Shown here: positions 22,166 through 33,787 of the stretch, in pieces
Position numbering within the stretch: the first letter of the stretch is position 1
Layout of the letters: the number at the start of each line of letters is the position of its first letter
Source: Euphorbia lathyris
Taxonomy: Eukaryota > Streptophyta > Magnoliopsida > Malpighiales > Euphorbiaceae
Direction of reading: 5' to 3'
Length of the DNA stretch: 64,000 nucleotides
Assembly: GCF_963576675.1 (NCBI RefSeq)
Contig: NC_088917.1
Location: forward strand, 19,868,001 to 19,932,000
Notes under the pieces: generated by a model
The model's input: the letters and a program-made list of their open reading frames with translations, nothing else
The model's database searches: none
What the model was told of the DNA's origin: nothing
Program-made: the position numbers and the translations under genes

Positions 22166-22851
22166 ATTTCAAAAAACAGTTTATTAACAAATGTCTATAA
22201 CGTTTTCAGAATATGTTATGCTCCAATAAGTACTTTCCTCTAAGTACTAAATTGGAAGATAGAGTTCATTCTTTTTTTTTTTATCAAAGATTGGAAGAAG
22301 AGATAGAGCATACTGAAGTTAAGATCAGTATGGAAGGTTTTCAGTTGGTAAATACATTTAAAAGTATAATTTAGCATGCATTATTTTACATTTAAGTATT
22401 GACACAACTAATGAATTTCATTATTAGGTGTTCTTTCCGGTAGTAGCTTTTTGTGTGTCAACCACATGAGTGGAACACTGGATTTGATTGATAACGGAGT
22501 CCTTGATAATGAGATTAAATTTGTCCAAAAATACAACAAATATCCTATAAACATGGTAAGATGACTATATGTATATATATATATGGCAACATTTAATTAT
22601 AAGTGATTTGCTAATATTTTTCCATTTTTCAGTTGAAAAGCTTTGTAAATTTTGTATTAGAAAAGAGCAACAAGAGCAAAGACTATATTAACAAATTCCT
22701 CACACGTACATTGAAGATGAAATGGAGAAACAATAAAAACTATAATGATTGTGTAATTTTTTTGATGAACCACATGAAAAGTTATTTTGGACAAAAGAAT
22801 TCAAATTGGGAATGTGGGTTGGAGAAGGACGATATGGATTTAGAACACTAG
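21640..22851 (+). pseudogene. Ulp1-like (C48) peptidase fragment, copy 1, broken
   Basis: Exon-like pieces of a Ulp1-type cysteine peptidase of the kind carried by plant Mutator-like transposons. An upstream piece at about 21970-22075 reads IDPWSHILNVENK and VVNRFFFTTEPF. In the peptidase core a 16-bp deletion near 22450 removes the catalytic His and shifts the frame; TLDLIDNG keeps the Asp; the last exon (22633-22851) has LKMKWRNNKNYNDC, where the residue after the catalytic Cys is Val instead of Gly. Introns with GT-AG borders are recognisable (22350-22428, 22557-22632). Compared with the copy at 24138-24723 this one is clearly inactive. Confidence 0.75.
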
Positions 22852-23215
22852 CAATAGAATTTGGAACATAGATAACATATATTAGGAACATGGTCCTTAA
22901 TTGGTTAGAACATAGAATGCATATATTTTTTATAGGTAACATATAATTCGAAAACAAAGAAATCAAAATCATATCATAAGACTTGTTGTTGTTTTTATAT
23001 GCAGTGCATATTATATTTTAATTAAAAGTTAAAAAACACTTTCAGTCCAAAAACTTTTAATTTAGTGCAAATTTGATCCTCGAGTTAAAATTGAACTTTT
23101 AAAAACTTTAAAACCTAAAAACTCAGCCCAAAAAGTACACGGTAAGGCCCGAAGACCCACGATCAACCGACTGTCCATCGTGGATAATCGTCTTGCAGCA
23201 GCATCCATCGCCACA

Positions 23216-23495
23216 GGGTAAATTCCAAAAAAAATCCCCTGTGGTTTGATGTTGTTCCAAAAAAACCCCTGTGGTTTGTTTTTACAAAAAAAAAGGACTG
23301 TGGTTTCACCGTTACCCGAAAAACGAAAAATGACTTAACACCGTTAAAAATGCTGACGTGGCAAGGGGTAGAGTTGGAAAAATATTTTTTTAAATTTTTC
23401 TTTTTTCTTTTTCTTCTTCTTCCTCTCCTCCTCCTTTTCTTCTCCTCCTCCTCCTCCTCCTCCTCCTCCTCCTCCTCCTCCTCCTCCTCCTCCTT

Positions 23496-23526
<31 letters not shown>

Positions 23527-24128
23527 TCTTCTTCTTCTTTTTTCTTCTTCTTCTTCCTCTCTCTCTTCTCTTCTCCTTCTTTTTTTCATCTTTTTTTTTA
23601 ATTTCCAGAATTCTGGAAATTTTCCAGATTTTTGGAATTTTTCAGAAATTCTGGACGTCTGAAATCCAGACGTTCAATGTCTGAAATCCAGACGTTGAAC
23701 GTCTGAAAACCAGACGTTAACGTCTAGGTTTCAGACATTGAACGTCTAAAATCCAGACGTTCAACGTCTGAATTTCAGACGTAACGTCTGGACTTCAGAA
23801 ATTTAAAAAAAATAGAAGAAGAAGAGGGGAGGAGGAAGAAGAAGAGAAGAGAGAGAGAGGAAGAAGAAGAGGAGAAGAAGAAGAAGAAGAAGAGGAGGAG
23901 GAGAGGAAGAAGGAGAAGAAGAAAAATAAAAAATAAAAAGAAAAAAATAAAAAATAAAAAAATTTCCAACTCTATCCCTTGCCACGTCAGCATTTTTAAC
24001 GGTGTTAAGTCATTTTCCGTTTTTCGGGTAACGGTGAAACCACGGTCCTTTTTTTTTTTGTAAAAACAAACCACATGGGTTTTTTTGGAACAACATCAAA
24101 CCACATGGGTTTTTTTTGGAATTTATCC
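23216..24128. mobile_element. Foldback (Mutator-like MITE) with microsatellite arms
   Basis: The left arm starts gggtaaattccaaaaaaaat and the complement of the right end reads ggataaattccaaaaaaaac; the arms stay complementary for about 180 bp (including ttaacaccgttaaaaatgct and gacgtggcaagg) and then continue as (TCC/TTC)n on the left (23390-23600) and (GAA/GGA)n on the right (23810-23950). The centre (23640-23800) is a set of ~25-bp units built on cagacgttcaacgtctgaaa. There is no coding. No target duplication is present, because the right side abuts the second Ulp1-like copy. Confidence 0.88.
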
Positions 24129-24137
24129 TTTTTTTTT

Positions 24138-24723
24138 AATCAAAGATTGGAAGAAGAGATAGAGCATACTGAAGTTAAGATCGGTATGGAAGGTTTTCAG
24201 TTGGTAAATACATTTAAAAGTATAATTTAGCATGCATTATTTTACATTTAAGTATTGACACAACTAATGAATTTCATTATTAGGTGTTCTTTTCGGTAGT
24301 AGCTTTTGAACACTACTATCTGTTGTGTGTCAACCACATGAGTGGAACACTGGATTTGATTGATAGCGGAGTCATTGATAATGAGATTAAATTTGTCCAA
24401 AAATACAACAAATATCCTATAAACATGGTAAGATGACTATATGAATATATATATATGGCAACATTTAATTATAAGTGATTTGCTAATATTTTTCCATTTT
24501 TCAGTTGAAAAGCTTTGTAAATTTTGTATTAGAAAAGAGCAACAAGAGCAAAGACTATATTAACAAATTCCTCACACGTACATTGAAGATGAAATGGAGA
24601 AACAATAAAAACTATAATGATTGTGGAATTTTTTTGATGAACCACATGAAAAGTTATTTTGGACAAAAGAATTCAAATTGGGAATGTGGGCTGGAGAAGG
24701 ACGATATGGATTTAGAACACTAG
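24138..24723 (+). pseudogene. Ulp1-like (C48) peptidase fragment, copy 2, catalytic residues kept
   Basis: Three exon pieces join in frame: 24138-24203 (RLEEEIEHTEVKIGMEGFQL), 24284-24427 (with FEHYYLLCVN and TLDLIDSG) and 24505-24723 (with NDCGIFLMNHM), ending in TAG. His, Asp and Cys of the C48 triad are in their usual contexts. The introns have GT-AG ends. The start of the gene is lost: the frame opens at the foldback border, so this is a 3' gene fragment rather than a complete gene. Such peptidases process or remove SUMO in cells; in plants many copies belong to Mutator-like transposons. Confidence 0.75.
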
Positions 24724-25090
24724 CAATAGAATTTGGAACATAGATAACATATATTAGGAACATGGTCCTTAATTGGTTAGAACATAGAATGCATATATTT
24801 TTTATAGGTAACATATAATTCGAAAACAAAGAAATCAAAATCATATCATAAGACTTGTTGTTGTTTTTATATGTAGTGCATATTATATTTTAATTAAAAG
24901 TTAAAAAACACTTTCAGTCCAAAAACTTTTAATTTAGTGCAAATTTGATCCTCGAGTTAAAATTGAACTTTTAAAAACTTTAAAACCTAAAAACTCAGCC
25001 CAAAAAGTACACGGTAAGGCCCGAAGACCCACGATCAACCGACTGTCCATCGTGGATAGTCGTCTTGCAGCAGCATCCATCGCCACAGGG

Positions 25091-25400
25091 GCGGCAGCAG
25101 CTGCTACGACGGTTGCAGGGGCTACTAAAAGCAGCCTCTGCGACGGCCAGGGGCTGTTCGAGCAGCCCTTTACAATTCGGTGCTTGCCCGGCACCCTGAC
25201 CTCCTCACACGGATTTAAAATCATGCCCCAAACCCGACAATCATCAGTTCATCCATGAAAAGTTAAATCCAAATCAGAAAACATATGTTTTGCTTTAATT
25301 AAAACCTTTTTTTCAAAACAGAAAAATAATACAATCAAAACACAAACATATATCAATTTAATCGAAGTTTCAAAAATTGAATAAAGGCCAATCAATCTAG
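25091..25400. other. GC-rich segment after the duplication
   Basis: 25085-25210 is unusually GC-rich (gcggcagcagctgctacgac, gcgacggccaggggctgttc) and is open in two frames without a recognisable domain. It may be a remnant of a captured host gene exon. Afterwards the sequence is AT-rich. Confidence 0.3.
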
Positions 25401-25414
25401 TCTAATGAGTCGTA

Positions 25415-25960
25415 GCTCTGATACCACTATTGTGGATTCATTCTTAAAATTAAATGAAGCGCCGCGGAAAAAGCTACCGTTTAAAATTTTTAGAATCCAT
25501 AGACCGTGTTAGACTGCCACAGATTAAACCTTAAAACCGATTTTTATCAAGAATGAGAAACTTATGGGTTATGTCTCTTCTAGAGATGGCTAAAGAAATC
25601 CACACATTGCTAGATTCTCCAAAGAGCTCGTGTATCAACTGTAATGAGATAGAATTTGTGCTAGCTGAATCAAGAACGAAGAACCAGATTAAGGAGCAAA
25701 AGGGGCTAGCCGAAATCTCTGTTATGTGGGCTAGGATTAGTCTGTTCTTTATAACTGTACCTTAAATACCTTTCCTCACTAGGTTTCGGTTAATTATGGT
25801 TTATTCAAATTAAGTTGACAGACGTTAAAGATCAATAGAATATCGGAGATCTTGAGCACTCGAGAGGACTCCCGAATTGAATCTAGATCGATACTAGAGG
25901 CACACTCTAAGGAAAATGAACTGAGAGGCATAAAAATCCTTACTTTTTTATTGTTTATTT
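25415..25960 (-). mobile_element. Primer-binding site and LTR-like remnant
   Basis: On the - strand 25426-25415 reads TGGTATCAGAGC, the standard initiator tRNA-Met primer-binding site of plant LTR retrotransposons. Four bases outside it the + strand starts tgtggattcattctt, a plausible inner LTR edge (25431). The LTR would extend right toward about 25960, but no second LTR, TSD or coding region was found. The PBS is clear; the LTR extent is a guess. Confidence 0.5.
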
Positions 25961-27160
25961 ATTTTCCATATTTGAAGGACTAATTTGAGATATCTTCCAT
26001 GTTCAATATTTACTACATATCTTTTAAAAAAAATATTTATTTCATATAAATGTATAATCTAAAATGGATTTCTTAAAATATATATATTTTTTATTGGTTT
26101 TGGTCCTTCCTTGAGATTTAAATGTTATTTTTAACCCAAAATTTTCATTTCTTTTCATAAAAGTTTATAATTTCATTTAAACCCCTCAAAAGAATTTAAT
26201 TCTTCTTTTTCACCCAACATAAATTTATGATTTCAGTCACTAGAGTTTATTTTCTTTATAAAACCATATTTTAGCATAAGAATTGTTTCAATAAAACCAT
26301 TTTAATTATTTTCAATAAAAGATTTTGATATCTTAGATAGTTCTACAAGTATGTCGCACTGTATTAACATTTAGGTGTCTACAATTGTAAATCACTATAG
26401 TAATATAGGAAAACCATGAACTAAAGTTTAAATGTGTTTAAAAATTAGAAAATAAGTGATTAGCCATGAACCTATCTAAAGGGTTGTCTTTGAGATTAGC
26501 TTTACCATTTTTTTCCTAATTGGCTGGTACTGGGTGACGACTCTATCTTTTAGAAACAAAGAGCCTCAAAATATTCAATAATATCGAACTACGCGATACA
26601 GTTCCCGAATTGGCTACCCTTAAAAGTGACCAATATTTATATATGATTCCTAGCTTACTTTTCCTCGAAAGTAACATCAGAATATTGACCCTAAAGAAGC
26701 AACACGATAATATGAAACACAAACTCATGGGTGGAGGATCGCCCGAGCATCCATCAGCTCACACATGGCCGAAAAATCAAAGATCTCTTCGATCTGAGAA
26801 ACATGAAAACTATATTAAGTTTACTTTTTCTTTATATATGATTATTTCTTTTTCCTAAAAAAATAGATGGTCTATTTTTCTCCTAACTCTGAGACTTAGC
26901 TACTTCTACCTTTGGACCATTGATGTCTTTAAAGTAGGAACCCATAAATACCTTCTTCCTTTAGTTGTCTTCCTGAAGCAAGTTTTCTTATTTTAACACC
27001 TTCATTGCTAGTTCATCGAAATCAAGAAACTTCATTCTTTGGAACTTTTTTCTAAGCTCAATGTCTAATGCTTTTTGTACCATCCTCATGAATTCGTCCT
27101 ATAGCAAAAAAAACTTTGCATCTACTTCTCATCCTCTTGAGCCGAACAATATAAGCATAT
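25961..27160. other. AT-rich spacer with gag-like debris at the right edge
   Basis: No gene is seen. 26000-26500 is AT-rich. From about 26990 to 27160 the - strand resembles the downstream part of the gypsy gag that continues in the neighbouring block, but with many stops. Confidence 0.4.
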
Positions 27161-29231
27161 GTTGGCTTTCCACTTCTTTGTGTGACTCAAGACAATTTTG
27201 CCACATATAATTCAGGTTCGGCAAGGAGGAACTATGTATGGAATTTTCTTTCCATCTCCTACAGAAAACAATGTAGATATTCTAGGCAAAGTTGAATACC
27301 AAGAGAAAGCCATACTAGTGAGGGAATTGAGACACATGCACAATTTATAATAGTAGAAATTAGGCTAATTCCCTAACTCTACAAACTTAATGGTGAGACG
27401 AGCCACATGATCCATGGTTGATTGGTTGTCTTATTTTGAGAATAAGCGGAAGTAAGGAATTTCGGATCCATAGGGATACGTATTCTCTCGATCAATCTTG
27501 GGAGGGTACAACTTATGAAATTAAGACCTTCCAACTTGTTTTAAGCGCTAACCATAAAGTTCTTACATCATCTCTACAACTACTTCCACGTTCATCTGAT
27601 TAATGCCAGGGAAGGAGCTAATGGTGCTTGTGGTAGTGGCGCACATGGAAAAGGGTTAGCTAAAATTTGTGCCATCTGAAACCCTCCTATAGTTAAATCT
27701 CTCAAGATACTCTCGTTCCCTTAGTGTTGAATTGGTATTGGCACCTCCTTTATGTTGTAAGTAGCATAGTGAGTTTTTACTTTTGTATGCCCTTGAATAT
27801 GAACAATATGTGTTGGAGGCCTGTTAACCATTTGGTGGCGGACAGAGCTGCCACCATTCTATGGTTTTTCTGCAACATCGTCCCTTTTGTGAGGGATTTG
27901 ATATCTTTCAGCACCTATCGTGCTCCTAGTCTCACTAATTCCTGTCTCGTATGTATTTTCTAATGTTGTAATGTTATTTAGCAACTAGATAAGGGTTGAG
28001 TTATTGAAAGCAATATTAGAATTAGGGTGAGTCCTTTTTGGTTCCTCCTGTGGCAACCTGAATCATTTGATCTATCTTATTGTCCAATCGGTTCACCATG
28101 GACACAATTAATTCTCCTAGTATTTTGTAGCATCCAATCTAGGGAAAATCTACCATAGGTGGGATTTGTCCCTTTAATCGTGATGTGCAAACAGACTTTG
28201 TGTTTGCGGCTGAAGGGGAAAGTTGGTGCATCTTCTACATCTTGGGATGCAATAAGCCTTTCTTTAGCTTTAGAATATTTGGGGTGCCATTTGAGACCCA
28301 CTGATCATGCTGGAAAAAAATTCTGCCTTTTTGGAAATAAAGGAAATTTGTGAGCGTGCCAAAAACTGTTGTATAAAAAAACTCAAAACGTGTTAGCTAA
28401 ATTTATTGATCATTGGAAAAGTAAATGATTGCTGTAAAAGTAAATGATTGTTGTGATGGTAAATGATTTACTAGATAAGTAAAGTGCACACTTTGGCTTG
28501 AAATTAAAAGATTGTCAATGTTGAAAGCAAGAAAACGATAAAAGATAGTAATTAATCCCATCTTGGTATGAAATTTCATTAGAAACAAAGAATAAATGTA
28601 AAAGGCAAATATTGTCATTAAAAATGTGTAGTAAAATTAGAATGAGCTTTGAAAAGTAAATGATTTACAAGGAAATATAAGTGAGTGTTTAACTCGATAT
28701 CAAATCAATGTTAAATAGCCTAAAAAGAAAGTTTAACTAAACTAAGATTGAAGATTTTGGGATCTGTTGTTGATATTAAAACTCCGGGTCTATACTTTGA
28801 TTATAGAATTGATTAGTTGATTGGATGGAGGTTGGAATTGATATGCAAGTCTTGTATGTATAATCTGTGGAAATAACTTATATCTTACAAAGTTGTTGGA
28901 AAATAGACGTACAATTTCTTCCCACCTTTCCGTTTGCTCCAATTTTTTTTTAACTTCCTTCCACCATCTCATGTGCTAGGCTTCCCATTTCCACTTTTAT
29001 TCACAAAATAAATATAATTTTCCATATGAAAATTATATAAAAAGAAAGTTACAAAAGTACCATTAAACAAAATGCACTTCGATGAAAAAGAAAAATTATA
29101 AAAACACCATTGAATCATATGTTCTTCGATCTTGACCCGAAAACCGAGCCGACTACAAAAAAGTAAATTTATGGTGAAAACAATTTCACATAATTAAATT
29201 TTCTATATATAATTATCAAATTTAAAAGCAA
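27161..29231 (-). pseudogene. Gypsy LTR/leader and gag remnant, copy A
   Basis: A ~2.07-kb segment that matches 29633-31900 along its whole length. On the - strand its gag end includes MAFSWYSTLPRIS (about 27316-27278), the core of a Ty3/gypsy gag family with the pattern FPNSL...AFxWYxxLP. Upstream parts on the - strand are noncoding leader or LTR. All frames are interrupted. Position 28691-28695 (aactc) is the empty target of the TRIM-like insertion in copy B. Confidence 0.7.
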
Positions 29232-29632
29232 TAATCCTTTCTCTTTTTCCTTTTCTCTCTTTTTCTTATCTTCTTCTGTAATTTTTTTTCTTTTACAAAA
29301 AATGTTATTTTTCTTCAAATGGCAGTTTCTGCCCACTTTTTTCAAATTTGGGCAAAAAACTTCCATAATTCGAATTTACAACTGCTGAAAACAGTCCCTC
29401 ATAGCCGATCGGCTACGAGATCGATGATCAATAATGGCAGTAGCCGGTCAGTTACTGACATGGTAGAAACAACGTTTTGCCTTTAAAAAATAATAAAGTT
29501 AAACCAAATGATTTCCTAAGCTAAAAGATAAGGTTCGGGCCCTAACTCGAGTTCCCGTACAACGTGACATAAAGTCTACCTATGCAGGTAATATAATCTC
29601 ATCATTAGGATCAGAAAAGGTACGTGCTCACA

Positions 29633-31900
29633 GTTGGCCCTCCACTTCTTTGTGTGACTCAAGACAATTTTTCCACATCCAATTCAGGTTCGATAAGGAG
29701 GAAATGTGTATGGAATTTTCTTTCCATCTCCTACAGAAAACAATGTAGATATTCTAGGCAAAGTAGAATACCGAAAGAAAGCCATACTATTGAGGGAATT
29801 GGGGCACATGCACACTTTATAGTAGTAGAAATTTGGGCAATTCCCTAACTCTACCCACTTGATGGTGAGACGAGCCACATGCTATATGGATTGGTCATTT
29901 TCTCTTGAGAATAAGCTTAAGTGAGGAACTCAAGATCCATAGGGATATGCATTCTCTCAATAAATCTTGGGAGGGTACAACTTATGAAATTAAAACCTTC
30001 CAATTTATTTCAAACCCGAACATAAAGTTCTTACATCATATCTACAACTACTTACACGTTCATCTGATCAATATCTAAGGAAGGAGCCAGTTGTGCAGGT
30101 GATAGTGGCACGTATGGAAAAGGGTTAGCCAAAATTTGTGTGATTGGTAGCCCTTCTATAGTTAAATCTCTCAGGATACCCTCGTTCCCTGAGTGTTGAA
30201 CCGGTAATGGTTCCTTCTTTGTGTTGTAAGTAGCATGGTGAGTGTTTTCCTTTGTATAGCCTTGAATAAGAACAACATGTGTTGGAGGCATGTTAACCAT
30301 TTGGTGGCGCAGAGAGTTTCCACCATTCTATGGTTTGTCTACATCATTGTCTCTTTTGTGAGGGATTTGGTACCTTTCAGCACCTATCGTGCTCATAGTC
30401 TCACTAATTTCGATCTCGAATGTATTTTCTGATGTGGTAGTGTTATTTGGCAGCTAGATAATGGTTGAGTTGTTGGAAGCAAGATTAGAATTGGGGTGAG
30501 TCCTTCTTGGTTTCTCTTGTGGTAACCTGAATCAGATGATCTATTTTGTTTTCCAACCGATTCACCATTGACACAATTAATTCTACTAGCATTTTATAGC
30601 AACCAATCTAGGGAAAATCTGCCATAGGTGGAATTTGTTCCTCTAATCGCAAGAGATGAACAAACTCCATGTTTACAGGTGAAGGGGAAATTTAGTGCAT
30701 CTTCTACATTTTGGGATGGAATATGGTTTTCTTTAGCTTTAAAATGTTTGGGGTACCATTTTGATCCCACTGGACATGCCAAAAAATTTGTTCTTGTCTT
30801 TTTGGAAATAAAGGAAATTTGCGAGTGTCCCAAAAACTTTTGTATAAAAAAACTCAAAACGTGTTAGCTAAATTTATTGATCGTTGGAAAAGTAAGTGAT
30901 TTGTTGGATAAGTAAATTGCATGCTTTGACTTGCAATTAGAGGATTCTGAAAGTTGAAGGGAAGAAAACGACAAAGGATAGTAATTAATCCCACCTTGTC
31001 ATGAAATTTAATTAGAAAAGGACTAAATGTAAAAGACAAATATTGGTATAGAAAATGTGCAAGAAAATCAGAATAAGCTTTGAAAAGTAAATGAGTTACA
31101 AAGAAATATAAATGAGTGTTTAACTCTGTAAAGACCCGGTCTAAAGTGGATAGCGTCGGGGTAGAAGGCCTGAGCAAGGAGAGACCATAAGGGATGACGA
31201 TTGGGACAAGAATGAACTGAATCCCACATCGGAAATTGAGAGAGAGTGACTGAGTCTTATTAGTAAGATGTGAATCCAATACATGCAGACACGTTTTAAA
31301 ACCGTGAGACCCAAGGTGTTGCATTTGGACTAAAATGGGTAATATCTACATAGCATTGGGTCAGGTTATTACAAACTCGATATCAAATCAATGTTAAACA
31401 ACCTAAAAGAAAGTTTGGTTGAACTAAGATTGAAGATTTTGGGATCTGTTGTTGATTTAGAGACTCTGGGTATACATTGATTATAGAATTGAATAGTTGA
31501 TTGGCTGGAGATTGAAATTGATACAGAAATCTTGTAGGTATAGCGTGTGAGAATAACTTCTCTTAAAAAGTTGTTGGAAAATACACGTACAATTTCTTTC
31601 CACTTTTCCACTTACTCCACTTTTTCTTTAACTTCCTTCCACCATCTCATGTACTAGGCTTCCCACTTTTACACTTTTTTTTCACAAAATAAATATAATT
31701 TCCCACATAAAAATTATAAAAAATTACGAAAGTACCATTAGACAAAATGCACTTAGATAGAAAAGAGAAATTACAAAAACACGATTGAATCATCCGTTCT
31801 CTGAACTTGATCCGAAAATTTCCAACCCGACTACAAGAAAATAAATTTATGGTGGAAACAATTTCACAAAATTAAATTTTCCATAGTTATCAAATTTAAA
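29633..31900 (-). pseudogene. Gypsy LTR/leader and gag remnant, copy B
   Basis: The second copy of the segment at 27161-29231, differing by scattered substitutions and small indels. On the - strand it has an N-terminal gag stretch at 30052-30300 and, near 29684-29878, HVARLTIKWVELGNCPN... and MAFFRYSTLP, matching the plant gypsy gag pattern. It is broken in all frames. A 247-bp TRIM-like solo LTR was inserted at 31127-31373. The two copies lie in the same orientation about 400 bp apart; they may be two deleted elements of one family or a segmental duplication. Confidence 0.7.
31127..31373 (+). mobile_element. TRIM/SMART-like solo LTR, copy 3
   Basis: A 247-bp element from TGTAAAGACCCGG to GGTTATTACA, flanked by the perfect 5-bp duplication aactc (31122-31126 and 31374-31378). 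The related segment at 28691 has a single aactc with no insertion, a natural empty site. Landmarks gagcaaggagag, gaatcccacatcgg and gtaatatctacata match the other two copies. Confidence 0.9.
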
Positions 31901-32680
31901 GGTTTAATTTTTTCACTTAGTTCATGACTCTAAAACCTGATTGCTCTATCTACGAGGATTTCAACACCAACAACAAGAATCAAACTTAAGTAAAATGTCA
32001 CAAGAGTTACAAGAGTCGCTCCCTTATCATTAAACATATCATTATAGGTTCCACGTAGATTTTCCGATATATATATTCTAATGTGTTTAATTGAATTAGT
32101 TAATTAAGAAATTATAAAAATAAATGGTCCATAGGCACGTGATAACCATGCGAGGGATTTGTTAATCACACACCTCCCAAGTTGATATAAGGTACACAAA
32201 ATGCACATGTGTAGGCATAGATTTGGACCATCAAAATTTGATAAATTTGAGTGGTTTTTATTGAAAGTGGTCCATTAAATTATATGGTAGTAAAGTGTCT
32301 TAATCTTTCTATATTTCTTATGCTGGACCATTTATCATTACTAATACACTAATAATTCGCATAATAGAAAGAGATGATTGAATTATATTCAGATTGTTAT
32401 GCTCCTAACTTTGTCTTTTTTGACAAATAATTCTTGTCATAATCAGACAATTAGAATGCTACTCTTCTTTTGATTAGCATGCCTATAATAGGCTTACCTA
32501 AGCATCTTAATATTAGAAAGAAGTAAATTAACTTTTTGAGGGTTCATTTTGTCTACTTTTATTGATTAAATTTATGTTTTTTCAATTTGACACGTACACG
32601 TGGCAGAATCGTAGCTCTCAGATTAAACGTTAAATATAAACGAATAGGATATTTGGATCAATAAGAAACTACTATAGAAC
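31901..32680. other. AT-rich spacer
   Basis: No gene or RNA is recognised. A short acacgtggcag (G-box core cacgtg) occurs at 32596-32606 but lacks a nearby gene. Confidence 0.45.
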
Positions 32681-32689
32681 ATTTTTCCT

Positions 32690-33000
32690 ATGGGGGAAAC
32701 CCACATGCGGTTAGGTTAAGAGTTCCACATTATAAAGGACTTCTCCTAGAACTCACTCGTAACATGAGAAGGAATCCTAACACATACATGACACCTAGTA
32801 GGCAAATGATTTGGTATAATCACATCTTGCAACACGTTAACTTAACCCAACATCTTACAACTAGTCATTACCCTTCAATACTTCCTATAAATCATCTACT
32901 AACTTAGCCATCAGAGTGGGTTCGCATGACTCCGGCCCCTCTTTGACTTTGGTTCTATTTTACAGGTTAATACACAGAATATTCGCCAAGATATTCAGAC
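32690..33000 (+). mobile_element. Possible Tat-type LTR remnant
   Basis: The stretch has ttcctataaatcatct followed by actaacttagccatcagagtg and cccctctttgactttgg. The intact Tat LTR in this window has the parallel order of cttgaatcatct then actgactttggcatcggagc. The similarity in this R/U5-like part suggests a degraded LTR of a related lineage. Ends and TSD were not found. Confidence 0.4.
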
Positions 33001-33770
33001 TCTCAGTCCAAATTCAGATACGCGGTTATCAAATTATAAACCCGATTTCAAATATTACCCAAAAAGTTAGATATCAAAAATAAAACTCCCTTAGAAAACA
33101 TTATTTATGTATCTAAACCTAACTGTCAAGAAACTCTTTTTTAATCTAGGTTTAATCAAAAGACAAACTCATTCTTTGTTTTTTTTATTAAATATTAAAC
33201 TGATAGTTAACGTCGAATAAGTTTTTTATATTAATTACTGACACTCTTACATATAAATGCATATTCGATTTGGAGCGTGTACAAGTCTATCTTATCACGT
33301 GTTTTTAATTTCACCAATTAATAAAGTTGTCAGGATTCTAACAATCGACGATATTTTAAAGATGATGGTCGTCTCACACGTTTAAGAAGCTATAAAGCAG
33401 AACTTCTAACATTGAAATATGACTCTGATACGGAAAAAAAAAAAAAAGGTAAAACAATTTAAAACATCATTAAATAATTGAGCATATGTATTTCTCCAAT
33501 TTTGAACAACTTAACTTTCCTATTGAAAATATCAATTTATAGCTTTCATATGTTAAATATCATGCGTGATGTTAAACTAGGATACCATTGAAATTGCTAC
33601 CACATTATGTTGGACATTTCAGCTCTAAGAAATTAAGGTTGGAAATATTCTCATAGTGATGTGATCAAGTTTAGATAAGCATTAACCTTGTATAATTTAG
33701 TACCTTGCTTTGAATTATTATAAGAGATTCCAAACAAATATTTAGTTAACCTCAGTTCTTAACTTTTTTA
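33001..33770. other. AT-rich spacer
   Basis: About 770 bases with no recognised gene, RNA or repeat structure on either strand. Confidence 0.45.
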
Positions 33771-33787
33771 TAGAAAAAAAAGATACT

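Larger units (their letters stand above)
22283..25090 (+). repeat. Tandem duplication of a ~0.95-kb Ulp1-like segment around a foldback
   Basis: 22283-23218 and 24139-25090 are near-identical over their whole length, from atcaaagattggaagaagag to catcgccacaggg. The clearest differences are a 16-bp deletion in copy 1 and a handful of single-base changes. The 913-bp foldback element (23216-24128) fills the space between them exactly. Copy 2 continues on its right into unique sequence (gcggcagcagctgct), copy 1 on its left into the rest of the Ulp1-like sequence. Confidence 0.92.

Noticed and set aside
23350..23601. Open frame rich in Ser/Phe/Leu
   Set aside because: It is a translation of the (TCC/TTC)n arm of the foldback element, not a gene; the mirror frames at 23775-24074 have the same cause.
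32590..32610. G-box/ABRE-like cacgtg
   Set aside because: A six-base match without a neighbouring gene is expected by chance in 64 kb.
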